Shown here one piece after another: positions 50,317 through 61,869 of a stretch of DNA of 64,000 bases. The translations under genes and the position numbers were made by a program. The notes beneath the pieces were generated by a model, which saw only the letters and a program-made list of their open reading frames with translations, was not told the DNA's origin and did no database searches. Numbering within the stretch: position 1 is the stretch's first letter; each line of letters begins with the position of its first letter. The stretch comes from Streptomyces sp. AA1529 (GTDB taxonomy: Bacteria; Actinomycetota; Actinomycetes; Streptomycetales; Streptomycetaceae), in NCBI RefSeq assembly GCF_000280905.1, contig NZ_ALAP01000037.1:78237-142236 (forward strand), in the 5' to 3' direction.

Positions 50317-51101
50317 ATGGGGTTGGGCATCTTGACCGTGCGGCCGGAGTGTCCGCCCTTGAGGTCGCTGTACTGGTCGCCGAAGTTGGCGAGGATGTCG
50401 TAGCCCTGCGCCTCGATGTGCTCGCGGGTGCCCGACTTGTACTCGATCGTCGTGCACTCGCTGCCGCACGTGAGGTAGGGCGGCGGGTGCTCCTCGTCCT
50501 TGAGGAAGAAGTGCTTCTTGTCGACCGGGGTGCGGTAGCCGGCCCTCTTGAGGTTCCGGACGCTCCAGTCGCGCTGGTACTCCTTGCGTCCGGTCACCAG
50601 GAAGACGGTGATGCCCTTGCCGTGCGCCCAGTTGACGAGCTTGCGCATGCCGAAGACCGGGGCCATGTCCGTGGTGCGCAGATAGTCGTCCTGCGCCTGC
50701 GGTGTGTAGTGGTAGCCGATCCGCCGCTCGAAGTTGTAGGTGAGCAGGGTGGTGTCGTCCACGTCGACGACGAGGGCCGGCTTGTCGCCGGAGCCGTGCC
50801 GGGATCCGTGCCCCTCGTACCGGCGCAGGTCCCGGGTGAGGTCCTTGCGGGCCTTCGCGGCGATGCGGCGGGTCTGCTCGGCGTAGTTGCTGCGGGGCGA
50901 GGCGTGGTGCTCGCCGTCCGGGGTCTCGATGTCGCCGTAGTACGCCTCGATCTTCGTCTTCACCTGGTCGAGGTTGGGGATCTCCTTGTCGGTCCTGGGC
51001 ACGGCGTGCTCCGCCGTGGCCTGGCCGACGCCGAAGAAGGCCGTGCCCGCGACGGCGGCGACGGCCACGAGCGGCAGAACGGAACGGAGAGGTCGGGGCA
51101 T
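50301..51101 (-). CDS. HAD-superfamily acid phosphatase (class B/IIIB-like), secreted
   Basis: 266 residues. A signal peptide ends near residue 30 (LVAVAAVAGTAFFGVGQATA). The HAD domain has ALVVDVDDTTLLTYNFERR (nucleophile Asp and general acid Asp), FLVTGRKEYQRDWS (Thr/Gly motif II), HFFLKDEEHPPP with Lys, and YDILANFGDQYSDL (motif III). The wording matches plant-VSP/bacterial class IIIB acid phosphatases that remove phosphate from varied organic esters outside the cell. The upstream region in 51102-51411 is shared with the PfkB gene. Confidence 0.9.
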   Translation of the reverse strand: MPRPLRSVLPLVAVAAVAGTAFFGVGQATAEHAVPRTDKEIPNLDQVKTKIEAYYGDIETPDGEHHASPRSNYAEQTRRIAAKARKDLTRDLRRYEGHGSRHGSGDKPALVVDVDDTTLLTYNFERRIGYHYTPQAQDDYLRTTDMAPVFGMRKLVNWAHGKGITVFLVTGRKEYQRDWSVRNLKRAGYRTPVDKKHFFLKDEEHPPPYLTCGSECTTIEYKSGTREHIEAQGYDILANFGDQYSDLKGGHSGRTVKMPNPMYYLP

Positions 51102-51411
51102 TGCACGGCTCCTCGCGGCATGTTGGCAGGGACATGAGAACTCGGGGAACCTAGCAGCGCGCCCGGCACCTCTTCTACGCGCGAAGATTCAATGCTTCGC
51201 AAAACCTGCCCACGGCACCGGCCCCGGAAGCCCCGCGGCGGACCGCTCCCGGCGCGGGCACCGGTCCGGGCCCGGGAGGCACTATGGTCGGGGACGAACC
51301 GCGGGCCCGGTCCGCCCGACCGGGCGTCCCCGCAGGCCGGGGCAGCGGCAGCACTCGACGGGCATCGGCAGGCATCAACAGGCGGCGACGGGGATCGACG
51401 GGGAAGGCACG

Positions 51412-52644
51412 GTGAGCACGGTGAGCACGCGCGGGAGCCCCGGGGCCGGTCCGCCCCTGCCCGGCCGGCCGGGACCCGGCCTCGTCCACCCGGTCCGTCC
51501 GCACCCCTCGCACGGGCACCCCCGGCAGCCGCACCGCGCCGCCCTCTCCCGCCCGCTCTTCGACCCGCTGGCCGCCGTCCGGCCGGCCGACGCACCGCGC
51601 TGGGACGTCTATCTGACCGGCACCGTCTTCCTGGACATCATCTTCACCGGGCTCGACTCCGCGCCGGTGCGCGGCACCGAGTCCTGGGCCCGCGGCATGG
51701 GCTCCTCGCCCGGCGGCATCGCCAACATGGCGACGGCGCTCGCCCGGCTGGGGCTGCGCACCTCGCTGGCCGCCGCGTTCGGCGACGACATGTACGGCGA
51801 CTACTGCCGGGAAGAACTGGAGGCGGGTGAGGGCATCGACCTGTCGCTGTCGCACACCGTCCCCGGCTGGCACTCCCCCGTCACCGTCTCGATGGCGTAC
51901 GAGGGCGAGCGCACGATGATCTCGCACGGCCACGAGGCGCCGCCGAAGAGTGCCGCGACCGCCTACGATCCGGACGCGCCCGAGTGCCCGCCCCCGGCCA
52001 CCGCCTGCGTCTCCTCGCTGGTACCGGGCCGCCCCCAGGAGTGGATCGGGACCGCCGCGCGGCGCGGCAGCCGCATCTTCGCCGACGTCGGCTGGGACGA
52101 GACCGGCCGCTGGGACCCGGCGGCGCTGGCCGAACTGCCCGACTGCGAGGCGTTCCTGCCCAACGCGGCCGAGGCGATGCGCTACACCCGCACCGAGACC
52201 CCGCAGGCCGCCGCGCACGCCCTGGCCGAGCACGTACCGGTGGCCGTGGTGACGATGGGAGCGGACGGCGCCTACGCGGTGGACGCGCGCAGCGGGGAGA
52301 CGGCCACCGTGCCGGCGATCACCGTGGAGGCGCTGGACACCACCGGCGCCGGGGACGTGTTCGTGGCCGGGTTCGTCACCGGCAGCCTCGCCGGGTGGCC
52401 GCTGGCCGACCGGCTCGCCTTCGCCGGGCTGACCGCGGCACTGTCCGTCCAGGAGTTCGGCGGCTCGCTGTCGGCACCCGGCTGGCCCGAGATCGCCGCC
52501 TGGTGGCGCCGGGTGGGCTGCCAGGAGGCCGACTGCGGCCACTACGCCTTCCTGGACCGCATCCTCACCGACTGCGCGGCCTCGGCGCCTCCGCGGCGCG
52601 CCGTCCCCACGCTCGGATTCCGCCGCACCGGCGACGACGACTGA
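51412..52644 (+). CDS. PfkB-family carbohydrate/nucleoside kinase
   Basis: 410 residues. DVYLTGTVFLDIIFTGLDS opens the ribokinase fold. SSPGGIANMATALARLGLRT is the first PfkB signature and DTTGAGDVFVAGFVTGSLAG the second, with the catalytic Asp and anion hole; VVTMGADGAYAVD precedes it. A Pro/His-rich N-terminal 60 residues is atypical. The start GTG at 51412 or 51421 (both VSTVST frames) is uncertain. The substrate (ribose, fructose-type sugar or nucleoside) cannot be assigned from the sequence. Confidence 0.88.
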   Translation: MSTVSTRGSPGAGPPLPGRPGPGLVHPVRPHPSHGHPRQPHRAALSRPLFDPLAAVRPADAPRWDVYLTGTVFLDIIFTGLDSAPVRGTESWARGMGSSPGGIANMATALARLGLRTSLAAAFGDDMYGDYCREELEAGEGIDLSLSHTVPGWHSPVTVSMAYEGERTMISHGHEAPPKSAATAYDPDAPECPPPATACVSSLVPGRPQEWIGTAARRGSRIFADVGWDETGRWDPAALAELPDCEAFLPNAAEAMRYTRTETPQAAAHALAEHVPVAVVTMGADGAYAVDARSGETATVPAITVEALDTTGAGDVFVAGFVTGSLAGWPLADRLAFAGLTAALSVQEFGGSLSAPGWPEIAAWWRRVGCQEADCGHYAFLDRILTDCAASAPPRRAVPTLGFRRTGDDD

Positions 52645-52728
52645 GACCGGCGACCGGCGGCGCCCGCCCGCCGCCCGGTACGGGTCGTGCGGTGGCGCGG
52701 CGGGCGGCCCCGCCCCCGGCACACCGAC

Positions 52729-52768
52729 GGGGCGGCGCCTGCGGCGTGCTGCCGGTGGGCGCCGCCCC
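52729..52768. terminator. Stem-loop between the PfkB and ABC permease genes
   Basis: An 11-bp stem GGGGCGGCGCC / GGCGCCGCCCC encloses an 18-nt loop. It sits between convergent genes and could end both transcripts. Confidence 0.6.
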
Positions 52769-52820
52769 GGGTGGGACGCGGTGCGGAATGCGCGGAGGGC
52801 GGGACGCGGCTGCACGCGGG

Positions 52821-53609
52821 CTACGCGGGGTCCCGCCTGAAGGCCGAGGTCGACCAGCGGTAGCCGAGGGCGCCGAGCACCAGGCACCAGGCGAGCGCCA
52901 GCCACCCGTTGTGGCCGATCTCGGTGCCGAGCAGCAGCCCGCGCAGGGTCTCGATGGCCGGGGTGAAGGGCTGGTACTCGGCGATCGGCTGGAACCAGCC
53001 CGGCATCGATTCGATCGGGGTGAAGGCGCTGGAGATGAGCGGCAGCAGGAACAGCGGCACCGCCATGTTGCTGGCGGCCTCCGCGTTCGGGCTGGCCGTT
53101 CCCATCCCGACCGCGATCCAGGTGACGGCCGCGGCGAACAGTGTCAGGAAGCCGAACGCGGCCAGCCATTCCAGGACGGTGGCGTCCGTGGAGCGGAAGC
53201 CGATGGCCACACCGACGGCACCGACCAGCACGACGCTGGCGATCGACTGGATCACGCTGCCGACGACGTGCCCGATGAGCATGGACCCGCGGTGGATGGC
53301 CATGGTGCGGAAGCGGGCGACGATGCCCTCGGACATGTCGGTGGCCACGGAGACCGCGGCGCCGACGACGGTGCTGCCGATGGTCATCAGCAGGATGCCC
53401 GGGACGATGTAGGCGAGGTAGGCGGAGCGGTCGCCGCCGCCGGCGATCCCGGCGCTCATCGCGTCCCCGAAGATGTAGACGAACAGGAGCAGCAGCATCA
53501 CCGGGGTGAGCAGCAGGTTGAGCGTCAGCGACGGGTAGCGGCGCACGTGCAGCAGGTTGCGGCGCAGCATGGTGGACGAGTCGCGTACGGCGAGGGCGAG
53601 TGCGCTCAT
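52821..53609 (-). CDS. ABC-2 type permease (DrrB-like)
   Basis: 262 residues, six helices: SLTLNLLLTPVMLLLLFVYIFGDAMS (in parts), YLAYIVPGILLMTIGSTVVG, MSEGIVARFRTMAIHRG (ABC-2 signature), LFAAAVTWIAVGMGTAS, LFLLPLISSAFTPIESMPGWFQPIAEYQPFTPAIETLRGLL (in parts). It overlaps the ATPase gene by four bases (ATGA). It forms an exporter with the ATPase at 53606-54571. Confidence 0.93.
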   Translation of the reverse strand: MSALALAVRDSSTMLRRNLLHVRRYPSLTLNLLLTPVMLLLLFVYIFGDAMSAGIAGGGDRSAYLAYIVPGILLMTIGSTVVGAAVSVATDMSEGIVARFRTMAIHRGSMLIGHVVGSVIQSIASVVLVGAVGVAIGFRSTDATVLEWLAAFGFLTLFAAAVTWIAVGMGTASPNAEAASNMAVPLFLLPLISSAFTPIESMPGWFQPIAEYQPFTPAIETLRGLLLGTEIGHNGWLALAWCLVLGALGYRWSTSAFRRDPA

Positions 53610-54571
53610 CGCGCTGCCTCCTCGGTCTGGTGGTTCTGGGCGGGCACGGTGGTGGAGCCGGTCAGGGCGAAGAACACGTCGTCGAGGTCGGGGGTGTGCA
53701 CGGTCAGCTCGTCGGCCTCGACACCGGCCGAGTCCAGCCAGTCCAGGAGGGAGCGCAGTTCGCGCTGGCTGCCGTCGCTGGGGATCTGCAGCGCCAGCGC
53801 CTCGTCGTCCCGGACCGTCTCGCGCAGCGCGGCGGCCGCCGACCGGTAGGCCGCCGGATCGGTGAAGCGGAGCCGGACGTGTCCGCCGGGGATGAGCCGC
53901 TTGAGCTCCTCCGCGCTCCCTTCGGCGGCGAGCGTGCCGTTGTCGAGCACCGCGATGCGGTCGGCGAGTTCGTCGGCCTCCTCCAGGTACTGGGTGGTGA
54001 GGAAGACGGTCACCCCGTCGGAGACGAGTTCGCGGATGATCTGCCACATGGTGTGGCGGCTGCGCGGGTCGAGGCCGGTGGTCGGCTCGTCGAGGAAGAT
54101 GATCCGCGGGCCGCCCACGAGTGTCATGGCGATGTCCAGGCGGCGCTTCATGCCGCCCGGGTAGCCGGCCGCGGGCTTCTTCGCGGCCTCCACCAGGTCG
54201 AAACGCTCCAGCAACTCGCCCACCGTCCGGCGGCCCTCGCGCTTGGAGAGATGGTGCAGGTCCGCTATCAGGAGCATGTTCTCCTCGCCGGTGATCAGCC
54301 CGTCGACCGCGGAGAACTGCCCGGTGACCCCGATCGCGGCCCGCACCGCCTGCGGTGCGGCGGCCAGGTCGTGGCCGCCGACGCGCAGCTCTCCGCCGTC
54401 CGGGGCGACGAGGGTGGAGAGGATCTTGACGGCGGTGGTCTTGCCGGCGCCGTTCGGTCCGAGCAGGGAGAAGACCGTTCCGGTGGGCACCGACAGGTCG
54501 ATGCCGTCGAGCACGACCTTGTCGCCGTAGGACTTGCGCAGCCCCTGCGCCGCGATGGCCAAGCTGGTCAT
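53606..54571 (-). CDS. ABC exporter ATPase (DrrA-like) with altered signature
   Basis: 321 residues. Walker A GPNGAGKTTAVKI, Q-loop GVTGQFSAVDGLITG, Walker B IIFLDEPTTGLDPRS and the H-loop FLTTQYLEEADEL are normal. The signature is AGYPGGMKRRLDIAM, with Pro in the Ser position of the usual SGG. The C-terminal extension runs to TPDLDDVFFALTG. It is first transcribed after the DUF4097 gene on the same strand (27-nt gap), likely one operon. Confidence 0.92.
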   Translation of the reverse strand: MTSLAIAAQGLRKSYGDKVVLDGIDLSVPTGTVFSLLGPNGAGKTTAVKILSTLVAPDGGELRVGGHDLAAAPQAVRAAIGVTGQFSAVDGLITGEENMLLIADLHHLSKREGRRTVGELLERFDLVEAAKKPAAGYPGGMKRRLDIAMTLVGGPRIIFLDEPTTGLDPRSRHTMWQIIRELVSDGVTVFLTTQYLEEADELADRIAVLDNGTLAAEGSAEELKRLIPGGHVRLRFTDPAAYRSAAAALRETVRDDEALALQIPSDGSQRELRSLLDWLDSAGVEADELTVHTPDLDDVFFALTGSTTVPAQNHQTEEAAR

Positions 54572-54598
54572 GACAGGTACTCCTTCGAGAGCTGCGGG

Positions 54599-55258
54599 TC
54601 AGAGGCTGCGGGCGGCGATGGCGCCCTGGGAGGTGGTCGCGTGGATGTCGAGCTCGACGGTGCCGTCGTTCTTGAGGGAGTTGCTGACGCTGCCCCAGGA
54701 GGAGGCCTCCAGTGCGGCGGAGACGCCGGTGGCGGCGCCGATCGAGATGTCGCCCTGCTGGGTGCGGAGCACGACCTTGCCGCGCGCGGCCTCGGCGATC
54801 CGGATGTCGCCTCTCGCGGTAGTGATCTCCGCGGGGCCGCCCAGCCGGCCGATCTCGACGTCGCCGTCGACCGCGGTGAGGCGGACCGCCGCCGCTTCGT
54901 CGATCTTGATCCGGCGGTACGCGCCGTCGAAGTCGATGTCGCCCAGCCGGCCGACGGCCCGGAACTCGGTGCTCGCCGCCTGCACCTCGGCCCGGGACCC
55001 GGCGGGCAGTTGGACGGTGACCTCGACGGACCCGGAGGGGCCGAAGTACTGCTTCTCGTCCGGGAGCCCGATCCGCAGGACGCCGTCGGCGTACTCGGTC
55101 GTGGCCCGCTCCGCGGCCTGCACGTCGCGGCTCTTCGAGGCGTTCGAGGGGCGGATGTCGACCACGGTGTCGACGCGGTCGGCGGCGATGATCTGGACGC
55201 GTCCGGCGGGGACGTCCAGGACGGCGGCGATCGGGGCGGGGGTGTCGAAGGTCTGCAT
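54599..55258 (-). CDS. DUF4097-family beta-helix protein
   Basis: 219 residues of repeated short strands, MQTFDTPAPIAAVLDVPAGR, then VRLTAVDGDVEIGRLGGPAE, TTARGDIRIAEAARGKVVLRT and GDISIGAATG, typical of the DUF4097 right-handed helix. Such proteins often precede ABC exporters in Streptomyces, though the role is unknown. AAGGAG lies 8 nt before the ATG at 55258. It heads the operon with the DrrA/DrrB-like genes and is divergent to a GbsR/MarR-type regulator. Confidence 0.87.
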   Translation of the reverse strand: MQTFDTPAPIAAVLDVPAGRVQIIAADRVDTVVDIRPSNASKSRDVQAAERATTEYADGVLRIGLPDEKQYFGPSGSVEVTVQLPAGSRAEVQAASTEFRAVGRLGDIDFDGAYRRIKIDEAAAVRLTAVDGDVEIGRLGGPAEITTARGDIRIAEAARGKVVLRTQQGDISIGAATGVSAALEASSWGSVSNSLKNDGTVELDIHATTSQGAIAARSL

Positions 55259-55302
55259 CGTGTTCTCCTTGCGGATCGCTGTTTCGAACAATGGAAAAGC
55301 TA

Positions 55303-55424
55303 CGTTGCGTTCACAGATCTCACAACGCTATTTTCTTTCATGAAACACGAATGTGCAGCTCAAGCAGGCAATATCGTTGCGGCGACCCTGAGAGGTAATG
55401 CAACGGCACTCGTCCCGACGTTGC
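55303..55424. promoter_or_regulatory. Repeated CGTTGC motifs in the DUF4097-GbsR gap
   Basis: CGTTGC (or its complement) occurs at 55303-55308, 55375-55380, 55399-55404 and 55418-55423; the last two lie within an inverted pair TGCAACG / CGTTGCA. TTTCATGAAA at 55336-55345 is a separate perfect palindrome. They may be sites for the divergent two-HTH regulator. Confidence 0.5.
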
Positions 55425-55484
55425 AATGGATTGAAGATGAACGCTACTCTGGGAGCCGCGCACGACGACACGGAGGAGGCAGCG

Positions 55485-56270
55485 ATGCCGGGAGGCAGAC
55501 TCACCCGCAAGGACCGCCAGCAGATCGCCCAGGGGCTGGCCGGCGGCCTCCCCTACGCCGAGATCGCCCGGCAGCTGGAGCGTCCCACCTCGACGATCAC
55601 ACGGGAGGTGCTGCGCAACGGCGGTCCTTCCGACTACCGCGCGGAGCCCGCGCACCGGGCCACCGAGCGCCGCGCCCAGCGGCGCTCGTCCGGCACCTCC
55701 CGGCAGCCGGAGCCGGTCGCCCAGCCGCACGGACGCGACCCCGAGGCCGTGGCCGAGTACGAGGAGCAGCTCACCGACGTGCTGATGCAGTCGGGACTGT
55801 CCAACCGGATGATGGCGCGGATCCTGGTCTGCCTCCTGACCGCCGACTCCGGCAGCATGACCGCGGCCGAGCTGGTCCGGCGCCTCCAGGTCAGCCCGGC
55901 CTCCGTCTCCAAATCCGTCGCCTTCCTGGAGAGCCAGTCCCTGATCCGCAGAGAGCGCGACGAGCGCCGCCGCGAGCGCTACATCGTCGACGAGGGCCTC
56001 TGGTACCAGTCGATGGCCGCCAGCGTCCGGGCCCTGGAACAGCAGGTCGAGATCTCACGGCGGGGCGTCCACGTCCTGGGCTCCGGCACCCCGGCCGCCG
56101 TCCGCCTGGAGAACACCGCCCGCTTCCTCGACTTCGTCGCCGAGAGCCTCGCCCGCGCCATGGAGCAGGCCCGCGACGTACTGCACACGGAACCCGCCCC
56201 CGCGGAGCCCGCACCGGACCCGGCTCCCGAACCGGAGGGCGCCGCCGCACCGCCCGCGGACCGCGGCTGA
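55485..56270 (+). CDS. GbsR/MarR-type regulator with extra N-terminal HTH_38 domain
   Basis: 261 residues. Residues 1-70 are an HTH_38/IS30-transposase-like fold: RLTRKDRQQIAQGLAGGLPY then AEIARQLERPTSTITREV and LRNGGPSDYRAEPAHRATER. Residues about 85-210 are a MarR/GbsR winged helix: ILVCLLTADSGSMTAAELVRR, LQVSPASVSKSVAFLESQSL, IRRERDERRRERYIVDEGLW. The tail is Pro/Ala/Glu-rich. The ATG at 55485 follows GGAGGAGG. It is divergent to the DUF4097-ABC operon, its likely target. Two DNA-binding domains in one chain is notable. Confidence 0.88.
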   Translation: MPGGRLTRKDRQQIAQGLAGGLPYAEIARQLERPTSTITREVLRNGGPSDYRAEPAHRATERRAQRRSSGTSRQPEPVAQPHGRDPEAVAEYEEQLTDVLMQSGLSNRMMARILVCLLTADSGSMTAAELVRRLQVSPASVSKSVAFLESQSLIRRERDERRRERYIVDEGLWYQSMAASVRALEQQVEISRRGVHVLGSGTPAAVRLENTARFLDFVAESLARAMEQARDVLHTEPAPAEPAPDPAPEPEGAAAPPADRG

Positions 56271-56488
56271 GCGCGGCGCGGGGACGTGCGCCGGGTCCGC
56301 CCGGCCCCCGGCAGCGGGCCGGGCTCCGCGGACCGCGCCGGGAGGGCTTCGCGCGCCGCCGGGCACCGGGGGGCGCCCTCACCTGCGCGCGGGAAAACCG
56401 GCCGCCCCCGGCCGCGGGGGCGTCGTACCCTGGAGCCGTAGTGGAAGAACGCCGCAGTGAGGGAGATGAGCAGGCCCAGAGGCCGCCC

Positions 56489-58651
<2,163 letters not shown>

Positions 58652-58663
58652 CCGGCACCCACC

Positions 58664-59164
58664 ATGTCGATCGACGTCAACAACGAGTCCGGCCGCCGGG
58701 TCGACGAGGAGGCGGTGCTCGACATCGCCCGCTACGCCCTGACCCGGATGCGCATCCATCCGCTCTCCGAACTGTCGGTGATCGCCGTCGACGCGGGCAC
58801 CATCGAGCAGTTGCACCGGCAGTGGATGGATCTGCCGGGGCCCACGGACGTGATGTCCTTCCCGATGGACGAGCTGCGCCCGCCCGCCCGGGACGAGGAG
58901 GAGCCCCCGCAGGGCCTCCTCGGTGACATCGTGCTGTGCCCGGAGGTCGCCGAGAAGCAGGGCGCCGACGCGCCGACGCGGCACTCCATGGACGAGGAGC
59001 TGCAACTGCTCACCGTGCACGGGGTGCTGCACCTGCTGGGCTACGACCACGAGGAGCCCGGGGAGCGGGCCGAGATGTTCGGCCTGCAGTCCGCGATCGT
59101 CGACGGCTGGCGTGCCGAGCGCGGCCTGTCCGGGCCCTCTCCGGCCCCGACGACGACCTCGTGA
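58664..59164 (+). CDS. ybeY: Endoribonuclease YbeY (rRNA maturation)
   Basis: 166 residues. The zinc-binding [11 protein letters not shown] motif (H-x3-H-x5-H) lies near residue 120, preceded by [14 protein letters not shown] and [16 protein letters not shown], all characteristic. YbeY takes part in 16S rRNA 3' processing and ribosome quality control. It follows phoH by 12 nt and its stop overlaps the start of the CNNM gene (GTGA), forming an operon. Confidence 0.96.
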   Translation: MSIDVNNESGRRVDEEAVLDIARYALTRMRIHPLSELSVIAVDAGTIEQLHRQWMDLPGPTDVMSFPMDELRPPARDEEEPPQGLLGDIVLCPEVAEKQGADAPTRHSMDEELQLLTVHGVLHLLGYDHEEPGERAEMFGLQSAIVDGWRAERGLSGPSPAPTTTS

Positions 59165-60498
59165 GCACGCCTCTGGTCGCCGCCGCCGTCCTGCTGGTCG
59201 TCGTGGCGTGGCTGGCGGCGTGCGCCGAGGCCGGACTGGCCCGTACCACCAGCTACCGGGCCGAGGAGGCGGTGCGCCAAGGCAGGCGCGGCAGCGCGAA
59301 ACTGGCCGCGGTGGCCGCCGACCCGACCCGCTACCTCAACCTTGCCCTGCTGCTGCGGGTGGCCTGCGAGGTGGCCGCCGGCGCCCTGGTGACCTACGCG
59401 TGCCTGCGGGCCGTCGAGGGGACCTGGCAGGCACTGGCCGTCGCCATCGCGGTGATGGTCTTCGTCAGCTACGTCGCCATCGGCGTCTCGCCGCGCACCA
59501 TCGGCCGCCAGCATCCGCTGAACACGGCGACGGCCGCGTCGTATGTGCTGCTGCCGCTGGCGCGCATCCTGGGCCCGGTACCGCAGTTGCTGATCCTGCT
59601 GGGCAACGCGCTCACCCCGGGCAAGGGCTTCCGAAAGGGACCGTTCGCCAGCGAGGCGGAGCTGCGCGCGATGGTGGACCTGGCCGAACAGGAGTCGCTG
59701 ATCGAGGCCGAGGAGCGGAAGATGGTGCACTCCGTCTTCCAGCTCGGCGACCGGCTGGTGCGCGAGGTGATGGTGCCGCGCACCGACCTGATCACGATCG
59801 AGCGGTTCAAGACCATCCGGCAGGCGCTCACCCTGGCACTGCGTTCGGGGTTCTCGCGGATCCCGGTGGTCGGCGAGAGCGAGGACGACGTGGTGGGCAT
59901 CGTCTACCTCAAGGACCTGGCGCGGAAGGTGCACATCAGCCGGGACGCGGAGACCGAACTGGTCTCCACCGCGATGCGGCCCGCGACCTTCGTCCCCGAC
60001 ACCAAGAACGCGGGCGACCTGCTGCGGGAGATGCAGCAGGACCGGATCCACGTCTCCGTGGTCATCGACGAGTACGGCGGCACGGCCGGGATCGTCACCA
60101 TCGAGGACATCCTGGAGGAGATCGTCGGGGAGATCGCCGACGAGTACGACCGCGAACTGCCGCCGGTCGAGGAGCTGGGCGAGGACCGCTACCGGGTCAC
60201 CGCCCGCCTGGACATCGGCGATCTGGGAGAGCTGTACGGGCTGACGGGCCTGGACGACGAGGACGTGGAGACGGTGGGCGGACTGCTGGCCAAGTCGCTG
60301 GGCCGGGTGCCGATCGCCGGTGCGGCCAGCACGGTCGACGTCACCGAGGACCACTCCGACCCCGCCCTGACGGGTCTGCGGCTGACGGCCGAGTCCCCGG
60401 CCGGGCGCCGCAACAAGATCGTGACGGTGCTCGTCGAGCCGGTCCGCGAGCCGGTGCACCCGGACACCGAGGAGAGCACCGCGCTCAGCGAGGGCTGA
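59161..60498 (+). CDS. CNNM/CBS-domain membrane protein (hemolysin C-like/CorC-type)
   Basis: 445 residues. Three to four N-terminal helices form the CNNM domain ([57 protein letters not shown]). Two CBS domains follow ([60 protein letters not shown]). A CorC_HlyC domain ends the protein ([18 protein letters not shown]). The family is linked to Mg2+/Co2+ export or its control. The GTG at 59161 overlaps the ybeY stop by four bases. Confidence 0.94.
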   Translation: MSTPLVAAAVLLVVVAWLAACAEAGLARTTSYRAEEAVRQGRRGSAKLAAVAADPTRYLNLALLLRVACEVAAGALVTYACLRAVEGTWQALAVAIAVMVFVSYVAIGVSPRTIGRQHPLNTATAASYVLLPLARILGPVPQLLILLGNALTPGKGFRKGPFASEAELRAMVDLAEQESLIEAEERKMVHSVFQLGDRLVREVMVPRTDLITIERFKTIRQALTLALRSGFSRIPVVGESEDDVVGIVYLKDLARKVHISRDAETELVSTAMRPATFVPDTKNAGDLLREMQQDRIHVSVVIDEYGGTAGIVTIEDILEEIVGEIADEYDRELPPVEELGEDRYRVTARLDIGDLGELYGLTGLDDEDVETVGGLLAKSLGRVPIAGAASTVDVTEDHSDPALTGLRLTAESPAGRRNKIVTVLVEPVREPVHPDTEESTALSEG

Positions 60499-60563
60499 GG
60501 CCGGGCCCGGGCGGCGCCCCCTGCGCCGAGGGCAGGACGCCTGCGCTGACCTACGCTGAGACC

Positions 60564-60926
60564 ATGACGCCGGACCAGCTCAGAGCCTGCTGCCTGGAGC
60601 AGAACGGGGCGTGGGAGGACCGCCCCTTCCCCGCGAACCCGGGCCTGTCCGCCTTCAAGGTCGGCGCGAAGGTCTTCGCCTTCAGCGGGCTGGACGAGGA
60701 CCCGCTGCGGGTGAGCCTCAAGTGCGATCCGGAGAACGCGGTGCGGCTGCGCGCCGCCACCCCGGCGGTGCGGCCGGGGTGGCACCTGAACAAGCGGCAC
60801 TGGAACACCGTCGAGCTGGACGGGAGCCTGCCGGACCGGACCGTGCGGGAGATGGTCGAGGACTCCTACGACCTGGTGGTGGCCGGACTGCCGCGCCGGG
60901 AGCGGCAGCGGCTGGGCCGGGACTGA
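60564..60926 (+). CDS. MmcQ/YjbR-family protein
   Basis: 120 residues, MTPDQLRACCLEQNGAWEDR then FKVGAKVFAFSGLDEDP, SLKCDPENAVRLRAATPAVR and PGWHLNKRHWNTVELDG, the full YjbR/MmcQ (CyaY-like) fold with HLNKRHWNTV as its signature. The function is unknown; DNA-binding has been suggested for the family. It is the last of the phoH-ybeY-CNNM group. Confidence 0.92.
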   Translation: MTPDQLRACCLEQNGAWEDRPFPANPGLSAFKVGAKVFAFSGLDEDPLRVSLKCDPENAVRLRAATPAVRPGWHLNKRHWNTVELDGSLPDRTVREMVEDSYDLVVAGLPRRERQRLGRD

Positions 60927-61030
60927 CCCGTCCCGGGGCAGCGCCGCGGTCACCTGTTCGGCCGCCGCCGGATCGCGGGCGGGGGCCGGTGCTGGTGGGT
61001 TGGAGGCAGGCCGTCCCGAAAGGCGCTCCC

Positions 61031-61846
61031 ATGCCCGCTGCCCGCTGCTCCCGCCTCGCCGCCACCGCCGCCGTCGTCGCCGTGCTGTCCCTGGCGGGGT
61101 GCGGCGGGGACGGGGCCGCGGAGTCGGCCGAGACCTCCTCGCCCTCGCCGCCGCCGTCGAAGTCCGGCGCCACCCCGACCGGTTCGCCCTCGGCGGTGGC
61201 CGGGCCGCTCAGCGAGCAGCAGGCCCGGACCGCGCTGCTGGCCGAGGGTAACCTGCCCGCCGGATGGCGGCACGCGGACCTGGCCGACGCCGCACCCGCG
61301 GGAGCCGCCCCCGAGGAACTGCGGACCGACGACCGCAACTGCCGGCGGCTGTTCGACGTGCTCCGCGGCGACGCGGACAAGCACGAGGCGCGGACCGCCG
61401 CGTCCCGCGGCTACCGCGGGAGCGCGGACGGCCCCTATCTCTCCAGCGAGGTCGCCTCCTACGACAGCGCGGGCGGCGACGGCTCGAAGCGGGCGCTGAG
61501 CACCTTCCGGAGTGTGCGTGCGAGCTGCCGGACGTTCACCGCCGAGAACGACGCGGTCACCGTCGACTTCACCGTCTCCCGGCTGACGGCCGGACCCGGC
61601 GGGGACAGCGCGTGCGCCCGGCTGCGCGGCACCGCCCGGGGCGGCCCGGCCGACGGGCAGCAGCTCACCCTCGACCTGGTGCTGTCGCGGGTGAAGCAGT
61701 CCACGTCCGGAGTGGCCCTGCTCTCCGTCGGCGACGGCGACACGGGGCTCGCCCGCCGCGCGGCCGAGGCGGCCGCCGAGCGGCTGACGGAGGTGACGGC
61801 CGGGCGCACGCCCAGCCCGACCGTCCCGCCCGAGCAGGCCGACTGA
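61031..61846 (+). CDS. Secreted lipoprotein
   Basis: 271 residues. The signal peptide RLAATAAVVAVLSLAGC has a clear lipobox LAGC. A Ser/Pro-rich linker (ETSSPSPPPSKSGATPTGSP) precedes a folded domain with Cys pairs in DDRNCRRLFDVL, RASCRTFTAE and DSACARLRG. The family is not recognised beyond actinobacterial sensor/uptake-type lipoproteins (sensor-domain-like). It is convergent with the MFS gene. Confidence 0.75.
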   Translation: MPAARCSRLAATAAVVAVLSLAGCGGDGAAESAETSSPSPPPSKSGATPTGSPSAVAGPLSEQQARTALLAEGNLPAGWRHADLADAAPAGAAPEELRTDDRNCRRLFDVLRGDADKHEARTAASRGYRGSADGPYLSSEVASYDSAGGDGSKRALSTFRSVRASCRTFTAENDAVTVDFTVSRLTAGPGGDSACARLRGTARGGPADGQQLTLDLVLSRVKQSTSGVALLSVGDGDTGLARRAAEAAAERLTEVTAGRTPSPTVPPEQAD

Positions 61847-61869
61847 GCGGTCGCAGCGGGCAGGCCCGG

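Noticed and set aside
50281..51135. Alternative frame over the acid phosphatase ending in YYLP
   Set aside because: It arises from the 20-bp duplicated stop region; the frame with signal peptide and HAD motifs is 50301-51101.
53600..56488. Upstream extension of the phoH frame through the ABC and DUF4097 region
   Set aside because: It is merely an open frame antisense to the ABC ATPase and DUF4097 genes; PhoH similarity begins only at 56489.
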